DNA of 64,000 bases, taken from contig NZ_QKSD01000017.1 in assembly GCF_003234085.1 (NCBI RefSeq), positions 1-64,000 on the forward strand. The letters run 5' to 3'. This stretch comes from Curtobacterium sp. MCPF17_052. GTDB taxonomy: Bacteria; Actinomycetota; Actinomycetes; Actinomycetales; Microbacteriaceae. Positions within the stretch are counted from its first letter, which is position 1; the number at the start of each line of letters is the position of its first letter. Under the pieces are notes generated by a model, which did not search any database, had not been told where the DNA came from, and was given only the letters and a program-made list of their open reading frames with translations. This document shows positions 47,269-56,609 of the stretch, piece by piece. A program made the translations under genes and the position numbers.

Positions 47269-48666
47269 CTACGGGTAGACGCGCACCGGACTGGAGACCT
47301 CGGTCTCCGGGCGCACCGGGAACCCGGCGATGCCGTCGTCCCCCTGGTACGTCACCCCGGCCACCAGGCCCTCGGCGCCGCTGATCGTGATCTGCTGCGC
47401 ACTCGGCACGGTCACGGTGGCGGTGGAACCGGAGGTGACCTGCACCTCCTGCGCGTCGTCACCGGACCGGACCGTCACGGTCGCGTCTTGCCGCGTCGGG
47501 TTGACGAGGTTCAGGCGAGCGCCGGAGCCGGCGGCGACCGCCGTGACCGTGGTGGCGGAGAGCGGCTCGGCCGACGCGAACCAGCCGAGGTCGGTCCGCC
47601 CGTCGTCGGTCGGGGTCGTCGTGCGTGCCCCCGCGACGATCGGCACCGACGAGTCGATCGTGAACGAGTAGCGGCCGTCCGGGAAGTCGTCGAGCGGCAC
47701 GTCGGTGACGACGCCCGGCTCGGCGGTGGCGTCGACCGTGGTCCCGCCGCCGTCGGCCGTGGTGATGCCGAGCGTGACACGCGCGACCTCGGTGCCGGGG
47801 ACGTAGAGACGCAGCACCGGAGCGGCATCGGCGGTGTCCTCGCCGCGTTGCGCGCCCTCGGCGTCCTCGAGCACGACCGCGGGGATGACCTGGGTCCGTG
47901 ACGGGGCCGCGCCGCCGGAGACGATGTCGAAGCCGCCGGGGGTGAGCGTCCGGACGACGGTCTCCTGCATGTGGGCGACGATCTGGCCGCCGGAGGACGT
48001 GACGTGCACGACCGTCGAACCCTGGTCGGTGACGAAACCGGACAGCGGGACGACCTTCTGCGAGTTCGGGGCGACCACGATGCCGGTGGTCCCCGGTGCG
48101 CTGACGGTGCCGCTGGTGTCGGCGATCGACAGGTCGACGGTCGCGTTGACGTCGGTCGGATTGCTGAGGGTGACGAGGCTGGTGCGACCGGTCTCGGTCG
48201 AACCGCCGACGAGCCAGGTCGACTGCGACGGGTCGTCACAGGAGGCTGCCCCCACGCCGACGACGTCGCCGTCGGACACGCTCTGGGAGCTGCTGCCCGC
48301 CACCTGCGGGGCGGTGTCGCCCGCCGGGGCGGTGAGGAGCGTCGGGACGCTGCTGCCGGTGCTCGCGCTGCCCAGCTCGCTCCGGTCGACCCGGTCACCG
48401 GTGGTGGCGGTGGCGATCTCCGGCGAGCCGATGGTGCTCGCGCGGGTGGCGTCGTTGCCGGCGTCGTCGGACAGACGCAGCGCGCTGCCGGCGCAGACCC
48501 GCTCGGCCGCGGCCGGCACCGGGGTGACGGTCCGCCCGGCGGGGTGCCCCGGTTCCACGGTCGTGCCGATGGTGTGCGCGGCGGCGATCGTGCCGGCCGC
48601 GACGACCACGGCCGCGACGGTGGCGGTGCCGCGGAGTGCCCAGCGGCGCGCGGTGCTCGTGCTCAT
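47269..48666 (-). CDS. DUF5719-type exported protein
   Basis: 465 residues. One N-terminal membrane anchor (about 10-32; ALRGTATVAAVVVAAGTIAAA) with basic residues before it; the rest is an extracytoplasmic, Thr/Ser/Val-rich beta-sandwich region with two cysteines (VCAG, SCDD). DUF5719 proteins are common in Microbacteriaceae beside the glycosyltransferase gene upstream. Starts with the ATGA overlap at 48666. Function unknown. Confidence 0.78.
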   Translation of the reverse strand: MSTSTARRWALRGTATVAAVVVAAGTIAAAHTIGTTVEPGHPAGRTVTPVPAAAERVCAGSALRLSDDAGNDATRASTIGSPEIATATTGDRVDRSELGSASTGSSVPTLLTAPAGDTAPQVAGSSSQSVSDGDVVGVGAASCDDPSQSTWLVGGSTETGRTSLVTLSNPTDVNATVDLSIADTSGTVSAPGTTGIVVAPNSQKVVPLSGFVTDQGSTVVHVTSSGGQIVAHMQETVVRTLTPGGFDIVSGGAAPSRTQVIPAVVLEDAEGAQRGEDTADAAPVLRLYVPGTEVARVTLGITTADGGGTTVDATAEPGVVTDVPLDDFPDGRYSFTIDSSVPIVAGARTTTPTDDGRTDLGWFASAEPLSATTVTAVAAGSGARLNLVNPTRQDATVTVRSGDDAQEVQVTSGSTATVTVPSAQQITISGAEGLVAGVTYQGDDGIAGFPVRPETEVSSPVRVYP

Positions 48667-51515
48667 TCGTCGCGCTCCTCGTCGAAGGTGGTGGCGGGTT
48701 CGTCGGCCTCGAGGACGTTCGACGCCGCACGGCGGCGGCGCGGCGCGGTCGGCACGGCGAGCAGTGCGGCCGCGCCGAAGACCACGCCGATGACCACGAG
48801 GTAGAGCACGTGGGTCGCCTTCGCGGCGGCCGAGCCGGTGCTCGTCCGGTCGACGTCGCCCTCGTAGTGGAAGAGCGACCCGCTGGCTGTCTCCCCGATG
48901 CTCGTGAAGCGGGCGTCCTGTCCGATCGCCCCGGCGGCCCGGTCGTGGACCGCGCGGGCCTCGGCGTCGTCGGGGGCGTCGTCGAGCAGGACGAAGCTGA
49001 TGCCGAGGTCACGGAGCGCCGGCTCGGGGTCGTAGCCGCTGCGGCTCGCCAGGTTGCCGGCGAGGGTCGCCAGGCGACTGCCGGACCGGCTCAGCGAGAG
49101 GGCGGTCGCGTCGAGGGTCCACTGGTCGTCGAGCGTGGAGCCCTGGCCGCGCTCGAGGGCGACCGCGAGCGACCCGTCGGTCTGCGGCTGGACGACGAGT
49201 GTGCCGACGTCGGGGTTCGCCTGCGCCTCGGCGTTGACGTACGCGCTGAGCACCCGGCCCGAGGTCGGCTGGATGGCCGCTCGGTCGAGGTAGAAGGCGG
49301 CGAAGGCGGGAGCCACCGCGACGGCCGCGAAGACCGAGGCGACGAGCCCGACGACCGGGGCCGCCCGGGGGACGGTGTCGATGCCGATGCACGCCGCGAC
49401 GACGATCGCGAGCGCGAACACCGACAGGGCGCTGCCCGGCCAGACGATCGTGGTGGTGGAGCCGACGCCGGTGACGGCGAGGTGCGTCGCCCCGAACGCG
49501 GTCGCGTAGCCGAGCAGGGCGGCGACGAGCGCCGTGCCCGCCAGGGACCAGCGGTGCCCGAGGACGGCACCGATCGCGCTCGCCGCGACCGGCAGGGCCA
49601 GCACGGCCATCGCGACCGGCAGCACGGCGTCGCCGAGGCCGAGCGGCGCGACGGCGGACAGCCACCCGTTCCAGTCCGGCAGCGGTTGCCCGATCGCCAG
49701 CTGCAGCGCACTCGGCGCGGGCGTGGCGGAGGGGACGCCCGGGTCCGCGAAGACGGCGAGCGGGTTGCCCCGGGCGATCTGCGCGAGCACGAGCGGGACG
49801 AAGAGCACGGCGGCCGGCACCGGTACGAAGACCCGTCGGTGTGCGTGCCGCCAGCCGACCACGAGGGCGACGAGCCAGCCGATCAGGAGCACCGGCAGGA
49901 GCGACGGTGCCGACGCGGCGACGACCGCGAAGAGCAGCGCAGCCCCGGAGGCCGACGCCCACGACCGGTGCGCCTCGACCAGCGTCAGGAACAGCCAGGG
50001 CAGCAGCACGTGGGCGATCACGGCGCCGAGGTGGCCGGTGGTGACCGCGCCGACGAGGGCCGGTGCGACCGTGTAGAGGACGGCACCGATGACCGGCACC
50101 CAGGTCCGCGTCGTCACCTTGCGCACCGCGGCCCACGCGCCGAGGGCGGCGAGCGGGAAGGACAGGAGCATGACGAGCACGATCGAGGTCGACGGCGACC
50201 AGAACGTGATCGAGCCGAGCACCGCGAGCACCGCGGCGAAGGGGTCGGACGGGCCGGTGGAGCCGGTGCCGAGGGAGTGCCAGCCGTAGCCGACGTTCCG
50301 CCAGAGGTCGCCGACGTCCGTGCTGAGCGGCAGCAGCCCCCCGCCGGTGAGCGCGGGCGAGCCGAGCAGCGGGAAGAGCGTCACGACGCTGAGCACGACG
50401 GCGGCGAGGACCGCCCAGATGCCGCCGTCCGCCAGGAAGGACGCTCGGGCGATCGGTGCGTCCTCGACGCGGGCGAGTTCGACGTCACGGGAGGTCGTGC
50501 GGTGTTCGTGCACCCGTCGCCAGCTGATCCGGAGCGGTTCGATCGCCCCCCACCCGAGCTTCCGGTTCGCCGCGAGGGTCCGCCGGGCACGACCGACCCC
50601 ACCGCCGAAGGCGACCGCGAACGCGGCGGCGAGCTCACCGCCGACCGCGGCCGGGTGCTTCGCGACGAGGTGTCCGATCGCCCGTCCGAGGGCGAACGGC
50701 ACGAGGGTCAGCCAGTGGATCCAGAGGACACCGGCGGACGAGTAGGTCAGGCGGCGGTGCAGCTGCGCCTGGCGGTGCATCCGCACACGGCGCCGCTCGG
50801 ACACCTTCGCGCGGCCGAACTCCTCGATCGGACCGGCGCTGGTGGCCCGGGCGTCCGGGACGACGGCGACGCGGTGGCCGGCGAGGCGGGCACGCACGGA
50901 GAAGTCGAGGGCTGCGTCGACGTCCGGCAGCGCGGGGTCGAAGCCGCCGAGGCTGTTCCACACGGACCGGCGGACGAGCATGCCACCCGCGGAGACACCG
51001 AGCACGTCGGTGTGCCGGTCGTGCTGGCCCTGGTCGAGTTCGTCCTGGACGAGGGTGATCGAGCGCCCCATCCGCGTCATGCTCTCGCCGAACGCGGCGA
51101 TGCGGGCCGGGTCGTCGACGTTGACGAGTTTCGGGCCGGCGATCGCGACCGAGGGGGCGATCTCGACGGCACCGAGGAGCGCGGCGAGGGTGCCGGGGGT
51201 GGGGCTGTTGTCGTGGCCGACCAGCCAGAGCCACTCGTCGACGCCGTCCTGGGCCTCGGCGCGGGGGGCGACCTGCTCGCCGTGCCGGACCGCCTCGCCG
51301 AAGGGCCGCCCGGCCGCGATGCGGGACAGCTGGGCGCTGCCGCCGAAGGAGAGCTCGGAGGTCGACCCGTCGGTCGAGCCGACGTCGACCACCACGAGTC
51401 CCTCCGGCGGGCGGGTCTGCGCCGCCAGGGCGTTCAGGGTGCGGTCGAGATGGTCCGACCCGTTGGCTGCGACGAGGATCGCGGTGACGCGGGGCGTGGA
51501 GGCACTGGGCTGCAT
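48663..51515 (-). CDS. Large membrane glycosyltransferase, GT2 catalytic domain plus polytopic region
   Basis: 950 residues. N-terminal GT2 domain (about 8-240; TAILVAANGSDHLDRTLNAL, VVVDVGSTDGSTSE, WLWLVGHDNSPTPG, LGVSAGGMLVRRS) on the inside, then about 12 membrane helices with a long extracytoplasmic segment (about 745-880) and a last helix near 895. Resembles actinobacterial GT2 enzymes that extend surface polysaccharides; acceptor and sugar are unknown. ATG at 51515 with TAGAGT ten bases upstream, hence nearly leaderless. Followed by DUF5719. Confidence 0.85.
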   Translation of the reverse strand: MQPSASTPRVTAILVAANGSDHLDRTLNALAAQTRPPEGLVVVDVGSTDGSTSELSFGGSAQLSRIAAGRPFGEAVRHGEQVAPRAEAQDGVDEWLWLVGHDNSPTPGTLAALLGAVEIAPSVAIAGPKLVNVDDPARIAAFGESMTRMGRSITLVQDELDQGQHDRHTDVLGVSAGGMLVRRSVWNSLGGFDPALPDVDAALDFSVRARLAGHRVAVVPDARATSAGPIEEFGRAKVSERRRVRMHRQAQLHRRLTYSSAGVLWIHWLTLVPFALGRAIGHLVAKHPAAVGGELAAAFAVAFGGGVGRARRTLAANRKLGWGAIEPLRISWRRVHEHRTTSRDVELARVEDAPIARASFLADGGIWAVLAAVVLSVVTLFPLLGSPALTGGGLLPLSTDVGDLWRNVGYGWHSLGTGSTGPSDPFAAVLAVLGSITFWSPSTSIVLVMLLSFPLAALGAWAAVRKVTTRTWVPVIGAVLYTVAPALVGAVTTGHLGAVIAHVLLPWLFLTLVEAHRSWASASGAALLFAVVAASAPSLLPVLLIGWLVALVVGWRHAHRRVFVPVPAAVLFVPLVLAQIARGNPLAVFADPGVPSATPAPSALQLAIGQPLPDWNGWLSAVAPLGLGDAVLPVAMAVLALPVAASAIGAVLGHRWSLAGTALVAALLGYATAFGATHLAVTGVGSTTTIVWPGSALSVFALAIVVAACIGIDTVPRAAPVVGLVASVFAAVAVAPAFAAFYLDRAAIQPTSGRVLSAYVNAEAQANPDVGTLVVQPQTDGSLAVALERGQGSTLDDQWTLDATALSLSRSGSRLATLAGNLASRSGYDPEPALRDLGISFVLLDDAPDDAEARAVHDRAAGAIGQDARFTSIGETASGSLFHYEGDVDRTSTGSAAAKATHVLYLVVIGVVFGAAALLAVPTAPRRRRAASNVLEADEPATTFDEERDE

Positions 51516-51590
51516 GACGGGAGCGACTCTACGGGCCGGGAGGCACGGTGCCGGCCGCGCACGACGGCGCGGCGTGAACCTGTGGGAGCC

Positions 51591-51914
51591 TCAGGCGCGC
51601 TTGCGGAGCTTGCGACGCTCACGCTCGGAGAGACCGCCCCAGATGCCGAACCGCTCGTCGTTCTCGAGCGCGTACTCGAGGCACTGCGACCGGACCTCGC
51701 ACGAGGTGCAGATCTTCTTGGCTTCGCGGGTCGAGCCGCCCTTCTCGGGGAAGAACGCCTCGGGGTCGGTCTGCGCGCAGAGCGAGTCGACCTGCCACGA
51801 GAGCGGGTTCTCCTCGTCGGCCTCGGTCGACCGGCGGACGCCCGGGACGCCGAGCGCGACGGGGTCGACGTGCCAGTCGTCCGGCACTCCGGCTTCGAAG
51901 TCGGATGCGCTCAC
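51591..51914 (-). CDS. whiB2: WhiB2-type (WhmD/WhiB) iron-sulfur transcription factor
   Basis: 107 residues. Cluster cysteines Cys46, Cys69, Cys72 and Cys78; turn GIWGG at 90-94; basic tail RERRKLRKRA. In mycobacteria (WhmD) and streptomycetes (WhiB) this paralog is needed for septation. Start is the GTG at 51914 with AAGGGG eight bases upstream; a GTG three codons earlier is too close to the ribosome site. Has its own strong promoter with a repeat (51963-51999). Confidence 0.94.
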   Translation of the reverse strand: MSASDFEAGVPDDWHVDPVALGVPGVRRSTEADEENPLSWQVDSLCAQTDPEAFFPEKGGSTREAKKICTSCEVRSQCLEYALENDERFGIWGGLSERERRKLRKRA

Positions 51915-51962
51915 CCTGATCACCCCTTGACGTCTCGGTTCGGGACCCTGACGACGATGCCG

Positions 51963-51990
51963 TCGGTGTAATTACATCGGTGTGATTACC
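51963..51990. promoter_or_regulatory. 14-bp direct repeat over the whiB2 promoter
   Basis: TCGGTGTAATTACA followed directly by TCGGTGTGATTACC (12 of 14 identical). The first contains the palindrome TGTAATTACA. It covers the -10 and the spacer of the whiB2 promoter, so a bound regulator would block or reshape it. Confidence 0.6.
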
Positions 51991-51999
51991 CGGAGTCAA
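51971..51999 (-). promoter_or_regulatory. whiB2 promoter
   Basis: Minus strand: TTGACT (51999-51994), 17-base spacer, TGTAAT (51976-51971). Near-consensus, giving a leader of about 50 bases before the GTG at 51914. Confidence 0.7.
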
Positions 52000-52094
52000 G
52001 TCGCGGATCATAGAAGCCCCTCCGGCTTCCGCCGTGGCATGTCCCCCATTCGGGCGTGTCGCGGCGTGTCTGCGGGCCTTTCGGGGGACAGCGA

Positions 52095-52125
52095 ACGCCC
52101 CGCGACCGGGGTGGGAGCGGGGCGT
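52095..52125 (-). terminator. Terminator after galE
   Basis: ACGCCCCGC, 13-base loop, GCGGGGCGT: 9-bp stem 17 bp after the galE stop on the minus strand. Confidence 0.65.
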
Positions 52126-52141
52126 GTCGGCCGGGCGCTGA

Positions 52142-53104
52142 CTACGCAGCGCGCTGCCGGGCCTCCCAGGCGCTCGTCACCATGTCGTCGAGCGTGTGTC
52201 GCATCGCCCACTCGAGGTCCCGACCGGCCGCCTCGCCGGTGGCGACGATGCGTGCCGGGTCCCCGGCACGACGCGGCGCGACCTCCGGCCGGAAGTCGAT
52301 CCCGGTCCCGCGAGCCATCGCGTCCATGATCTGACGGACACTCACGCCGTCACCGCTGCCGAGGTTGTAGGCGCGCTCGAGCGGCTCGCCCGCCTCGAGC
52401 TTGCGTGCAGCGACCGCGTGCGAGTGGGCCAGGTCGGCGACGTGCACGTAGTCGCGGACGCAGGTGCCGTCCGGCGTGGCGTAGTCGTCCCCGTTGATCC
52501 GCGGCGTCCGGCCGGCCAGCAGGGCGTCGAAGACGAGCGGGAACAGGTTGTGCGGGCTGGCGTCGTAGAGGTCCGGCTCCCCCGAACCGACGACGTTGAA
52601 GTAGCGGAGCGACGTGGTCGTGAAGCCCGCGGCGACCTCCATGTCGCGGAGCAGCCACTCGCCGATGAGCTTCGACTCGCCGTACGGGGACTCGGGCGCC
52701 TTCGGGGTCTCCTCGACGACCACGTCGACGTCCGGCGTGCCGTAGACCGCGGCACTCGAGGAGAACACGACCTTGTCGACACCGGCGTCCGCCATCGCCC
52801 GGAGCAGGGTCGCCATGCCGGTGACGTTCTGCTCGTAGGTGTGCAGCGGCCGCTCGACCGAGACCCCCGCGTACTTGAAGCCCGCGACGTGGACCACACC
52901 CGTCACGTCGTGCTCGCGCAGCGTGCGGGCGAGCAGCTCACCGTCCAGGATCGTGCCCTCGACGAACGGGACGCTCTCCGGCACGAAGGCCCGGAAGCCG
53001 CTCGAGAGGTCGTCCAACGCGACCGTGTCGATGCCCGCAGCGACCAGCGCGCGGACGACGTGGGACCCGATGTACCCGGCACCGCCGGTGACCAACCAAC
53101 TCAT
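52142..53104 (-). CDS. galE: UDP-glucose 4-epimerase
   Basis: 320 residues, extended short-chain dehydrogenase. NAD loop TGGAGYIGSH (6-15), SSAAVYG region, catalytic YGESK (about 137-141) and the C-terminal sugar-binding part. Interconverts UDP-glucose and UDP-galactose, supplying galactose for surface glycans. ATG at 53104 six bases after TAGCGT: leaderless. Confidence 0.93.
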   Translation of the reverse strand: MSWLVTGGAGYIGSHVVRALVAAGIDTVALDDLSSGFRAFVPESVPFVEGTILDGELLARTLREHDVTGVVHVAGFKYAGVSVERPLHTYEQNVTGMATLLRAMADAGVDKVVFSSSAAVYGTPDVDVVVEETPKAPESPYGESKLIGEWLLRDMEVAAGFTTTSLRYFNVVGSGEPDLYDASPHNLFPLVFDALLAGRTPRINGDDYATPDGTCVRDYVHVADLAHSHAVAARKLEAGEPLERAYNLGSGDGVSVRQIMDAMARGTGIDFRPEVAPRRAGDPARIVATGEAAGRDLEWAMRHTLDDMVTSAWEARQRAA

Positions 53105-53110
53105 GCCGCC

Positions 53111-53116
53111 ACGCTA
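53111..53116 (-). promoter_or_regulatory. -10 hexamer for leaderless galE
   Basis: TAGCGT, six bases, ATG. A hairpin (53126-53147) lies immediately upstream, so manA transcription would stop just before galE starts. Confidence 0.55.
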
Positions 53117-53125
53117 GCGGAACGG

Positions 53126-53147
53126 GCCGGTCCGACGGCGGACCGGC
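53126..53147 (-). terminator. Hairpin between manA and galE
   Basis: GCCGGTCC, six bases, GGACCGGC. 39 bp after the manA stop. Either a terminator or an operator beside the galE promoter. Confidence 0.5.
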
Positions 53148-53185
53148 TGCCCCGCCGCCTCCTCGTCCCGGCGCCGCGCGCCGCG

Positions 53186-54412
53186 CTACGCGCCGGTGGC
53201 GATGAAGACCGTCGCGGTGCGGCCGCTGCCCGCGTCCGCCTCGACCGACACGTCGCCCTCGTCGGGCGTGATGTAGCAGGACTCCCCCTGACGGAGCAGC
53301 GTCGCCGAGTTCGCCCCGATCAGCGTGACGACGCCCTCGGTGCAGATCGCGATGGACGGACCCGACAGCGGGGCCGTGCCACCGGTGCCGAGCCCGACCG
53401 GCTTCCCGTCGCTCGTGACGCGCACCAGTGCGAAGCCGACGCCCTCGGGCGCGAAGCGGTCGACGACCGGGCCGAGGTGCTCCGGCTCGAGCAGCGGCGC
53501 CGGGTACGCCGTGAAGTCGAGCACCCGGAGCAGCTCCGGGACGTCGACGTGCTTCGGCGTGAGGCCGCCGCGCAGCACGTTGTCCGACGGGGCCATCAGC
53601 TCGATGCCCAGGCCGTCGAGGTACGCGTGGATGTTCCCGGCCGGCAGGTACATGGCCTCGCCACGGGTCAGCGTCACGCGGTGCATGAGGAGCGAGACGA
53701 CGACGCCCGGGTCCTCCGGGTACGTCCGGGCCAGGTCGGCGACGGTCGCGGTGCTCGGCGAGACGGTGGTCCCGGCGGCGACGGCAGCGGCCACGGCCTC
53801 CTCGGCCAGGTGCCCGACCGCGCCGATCACGGCACGGGCGGAGTCGTCGGTCTCCTCGAGCCAACGCACGGTGTCCTCGAGTCCCTGCTGCAGGTGCACC
53901 ACGAGCGGTCCCAGGCGGCCGGACCCGGCGTCGAGCGTCTCGACCTCGGCGAGCGCCTCGGCGACCGGACGGAACCCGCTCAGTGCCTCGAACCGGTCAC
54001 TCAGCGCCACGACGAGCTCGGGCTTCGGGAACGGGTCCTTGTAGTTGCGGGCGGGGTCGTCGATCGGGACACCGGCCGCTTCCTCGCGGTCGAAGCCCTC
54101 GCGCGCCTGCTCGGGAGTGGGGTGCGCCTGCAGCGAGAGCGGTGCGGCGGCGGCCAGGACCTTGAGCAGGAAGGGCAGTCCGGTGCGGTCGTCGCCGAGG
54201 GCCGTCTGCGGCTCGGCGGCGATCCAGTCGAGCACCGTGTCCGCGCCGCCGACCATCGCGGGGTTGACCACGACGCTCGGGCTGCCGGGGTGGGCGCCGA
54301 GCCAGAGTTCGGCCTGCGGGACGCCGGTGACGGTCCGTCCGAGGAGTTCGGGGATCGCGGAGACGGACCCCCAGGCGTAGTCGCGCGGGGTGTTCGTGAT
54401 GCCGAGGAACAT
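53186..54412 (-). CDS. manA: Mannose-6-phosphate isomerase, class I
   Basis: 408 residues. Zinc enzyme interconverting fructose 6-phosphate and mannose 6-phosphate. Metal/active-site signature LQAHPTPEQA (about 97-106), KPELVVALSDRFEAL, and the late YLPAGNIHAYLDGLGIELM with the conserved histidine. ATG at 54412 was chosen because TACGCT ends six bases before it; the frame extends upstream across the divergent gene, which cannot be coding here. Provides mannose for the polyprenyl-phosphate-mannose pathway at 60917. Confidence 0.94.
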   Translation of the reverse strand: MFLGITNTPRDYAWGSVSAIPELLGRTVTGVPQAELWLGAHPGSPSVVVNPAMVGGADTVLDWIAAEPQTALGDDRTGLPFLLKVLAAAAPLSLQAHPTPEQAREGFDREEAAGVPIDDPARNYKDPFPKPELVVALSDRFEALSGFRPVAEALAEVETLDAGSGRLGPLVVHLQQGLEDTVRWLEETDDSARAVIGAVGHLAEEAVAAAVAAGTTVSPSTATVADLARTYPEDPGVVVSLLMHRVTLTRGEAMYLPAGNIHAYLDGLGIELMAPSDNVLRGGLTPKHVDVPELLRVLDFTAYPAPLLEPEHLGPVVDRFAPEGVGFALVRVTSDGKPVGLGTGGTAPLSGPSIAICTEGVVTLIGANSATLLRQGESCYITPDEGDVSVEADAGSGRTATVFIATGA

Positions 54413-54418
54413 GGGTCG

Positions 54419-54424
54419 AGCGTA
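54419..54424 (-). promoter_or_regulatory. -10 hexamer for leaderless manA
   Basis: TACGCT, six bases, ATG at 54412. Divergent from the acyltransferase promoter 52 bp away. Confidence 0.55.
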
Positions 54425-54475
54425 TCCGGCGGCGGTGGACGGGAGCGGCGCACCACGTGCACGATCCGCGATACA

Positions 54476-54481
54476 TAGACT
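54476..54481 (+). promoter_or_regulatory. -10 hexamer for leaderless OafA-type acyltransferase
   Basis: TAGACT, seven bases, ATG at 54489. Confidence 0.55.
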
Positions 54482-54488
54482 CTCCGCG

Positions 54489-56609
54489 ATGTCCGAGCCG
54501 ATCCGCCCCGTGTCCGACCACGCCGACCGGACCCGGTGGGACATCCAGGGACTGCGGGCGTTCGCGGTCCTCGCCGTCGTCGTCTACCACCTGTGGCCGA
54601 ACCGGGTGCCGGGCGGGTTCGTCGGGGTCGACGTCTTCTTCGTCGTCTCCGGGTACCTCATCACCGGACACCTGCTGCGGGAGCAGGTCCGCTCGGGACG
54701 GATCGCGCTGGCGGCGTTCTGGGCCCGCCGGGCGAAGCGCCTGCTGCCCGGCGCCGCGCTGACGTTGCTCGCCACCGGCACGGCCGTGCTCGTCCTCGTG
54801 CCGAGCACCCTGTGGGGACAGTACGGGCGTGAGCTCATCGCGTCGACGGTGTACCTGCAGAACTGGCAACTCGCCTCGGACGCGGTGGACTACCTGGCCT
54901 CGGACAACGACCCCTCGCCGTTCCAGCACTTCTGGTCGCTGTCCGTGGAGGAGCAGTTCTACATCGCGTTGCCGGTGCTGCTGGTCGTGCTGGCCGCGGT
55001 CCGCCGCCACGCGCGCAGCGGGTCACGCTCCGCGTCCCCGGTCCACACCGCCCGACTGCTGCTCGGCACCGTCGTGGTGCTCTCGCTCGTCTGGTGCGTG
55101 GTCGAGACCCGCACCGCGCCGGGCATCGCGTACTTCTCCACCGCCACCCGGGCGTGGGAGTTCGCCCTCGGTGGGCTGGCGGCCACGCTGCGCACGGTCC
55201 CCCGCGCGGCGACGCCACGGGGGAACGGAGCCGACCGGCTGCGCAGCGGCGGTGCCTGGCTCGGCGTCGTCATGCTCGTCACGGCCCTGTGGACGATCTC
55301 CCCGACGACGCCCTACCCCGGCACCGCCGCCCTGCTGCCCGTGGTCGGCGCGGGCCTCGTGGTCCTCCTCGGCGGGTCGTCGGGCCTGACCGTGCTCGGT
55401 CGGTGGGCGCCGGTCGCGGCACTCGGCCGGATCTCGTACGCCGTGTACCTCTGGCACTGGCCGGCCGTCGTCCTGCTGCCGATCGTCACCGGGCACCCGC
55501 TCGGCACCCGGAGCAAGGTCGCGATCCTCGTCGGCAGCATCGCCCTCGCGGCGCTCACGACACGCTTCGTCGAGGAACCCCTGCGGTTCTCGGCCCGCGT
55601 GTCGGCACTGCGGCCACGGCGCGTGGCACTCTGGGGCATCGCCAGCACCCTCCTCGTGGTCGCCCTCGGGGCCTCCACGCTCGGCGCGCTCGAGGTGCAG
55701 CAGACGCAGGCGGCGGCCTACCAGCGGTCGCTCGAGACCGGCGATGTCCCCTGCTTCGGCGCCGCCGCCGGTGTCGGCACCGCGGACCCGTGCACCGACC
55801 CGCGTCTGGCGGACGTCCGCGTCCCGGCGCCGGCCGCCGCGGGCACCGACGACGCCAACCGCCCCGCGTGCTGGTCGAACACCACGCCGGACCTCGCCGT
55901 CTGCCGCCTCGGACCGGCGACCGGCTACACGAGGCACATCGCGGCGATCGGCGACTCGCACAACAACGCGCTGATCAGTGCCTACGCGGCGATCGCGCGC
56001 GAACGGAACTGGCGGATCGACGTCGCCGGGCACATCGGCTGCTACCTGACGACGGCCGAGCAGCAGGCACCGTCCGACGCCTACACGGCCAGCTGCAACG
56101 GGTGGAAGCAGGCGGCGCTCGCCTGGGTGCGGGACCACCCGGACCTCGACGCCCTCGTCGTCACGCACGCGGCGACGAAGAGCCCCGTGATCGTGCCGGC
56201 CGGCTCGACGAACGACGCCACCGTGGTCGACGGCCTGGTCGGTGCATGGCGGAACGCCACGGACGCCGGGGTGCCGGTGATCGCGATCCGCGACAACCCG
56301 GTCGCGGGCAACGACACACTGGACTGCCTCGGTCGGATGACCGGCCCCACGACCGACGTCTGCGACTCACCCCGGGCCGCCGCGCTCGCCGCGTTCGACG
56401 GCTCCGCCGAAGCCGTGGCACGGCTCGGCCACCGAGCCGCGCTCGTGGACCTGACCGACCGGTACTGCACCGCCACGACCTGCCCGGCCGTGGTCGGCGG
56501 CGTCGTCGTGCACCGTGACCCGACGCACCTCACCGCCACGTTCGCGCGGACCCTGGCCCCGTCCCTCGGCAGCGCGCTCGCCGACGCACTCCGAACGCTC
56601 GGGCGGTGA
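54489..56609 (+). CDS. OafA-type acyltransferase with C-terminal SGNH domain
   Basis: 706 residues. Acyltransferase_3 module: about 10 membrane helices (1-400) with the first signature GLRAFAVLAVVVYHLWP and VGVDVFFVVSGYLIT (45-59), and the SVEEQFY motif. After a linker (410-490) comes an extracytoplasmic SGNH hydrolase-like domain with GDSHNNALIS and, near the C-terminus, HRDPTHLT carrying the catalytic Asp/His. Together these transfer acyl (usually acetyl) groups to cell-surface sugars. Divergent from manA; its stop overlaps the O-antigen-ligase-like gene as GTGA. Confidence 0.92.
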   Translation: MSEPIRPVSDHADRTRWDIQGLRAFAVLAVVVYHLWPNRVPGGFVGVDVFFVVSGYLITGHLLREQVRSGRIALAAFWARRAKRLLPGAALTLLATGTAVLVLVPSTLWGQYGRELIASTVYLQNWQLASDAVDYLASDNDPSPFQHFWSLSVEEQFYIALPVLLVVLAAVRRHARSGSRSASPVHTARLLLGTVVVLSLVWCVVETRTAPGIAYFSTATRAWEFALGGLAATLRTVPRAATPRGNGADRLRSGGAWLGVVMLVTALWTISPTTPYPGTAALLPVVGAGLVVLLGGSSGLTVLGRWAPVAALGRISYAVYLWHWPAVVLLPIVTGHPLGTRSKVAILVGSIALAALTTRFVEEPLRFSARVSALRPRRVALWGIASTLLVVALGASTLGALEVQQTQAAAYQRSLETGDVPCFGAAAGVGTADPCTDPRLADVRVPAPAAAGTDDANRPACWSNTTPDLAVCRLGPATGYTRHIAAIGDSHNNALISAYAAIARERNWRIDVAGHIGCYLTTAEQQAPSDAYTASCNGWKQAALAWVRDHPDLDALVVTHAATKSPVIVPAGSTNDATVVDGLVGAWRNATDAGVPVIAIRDNPVAGNDTLDCLGRMTGPTTDVCDSPRAAALAAFDGSAEAVARLGHRAALVDLTDRYCTATTCPAVVGGVVVHRDPTHLTATFARTLAPSLGSALADALRTLGR

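Noticed and set aside
48636..51971. 1111-codon plus-strand frame opposite the GT2 gene
   Set aside because: Arg/Gly/Asp-rich, no motif; opposite clear coding.
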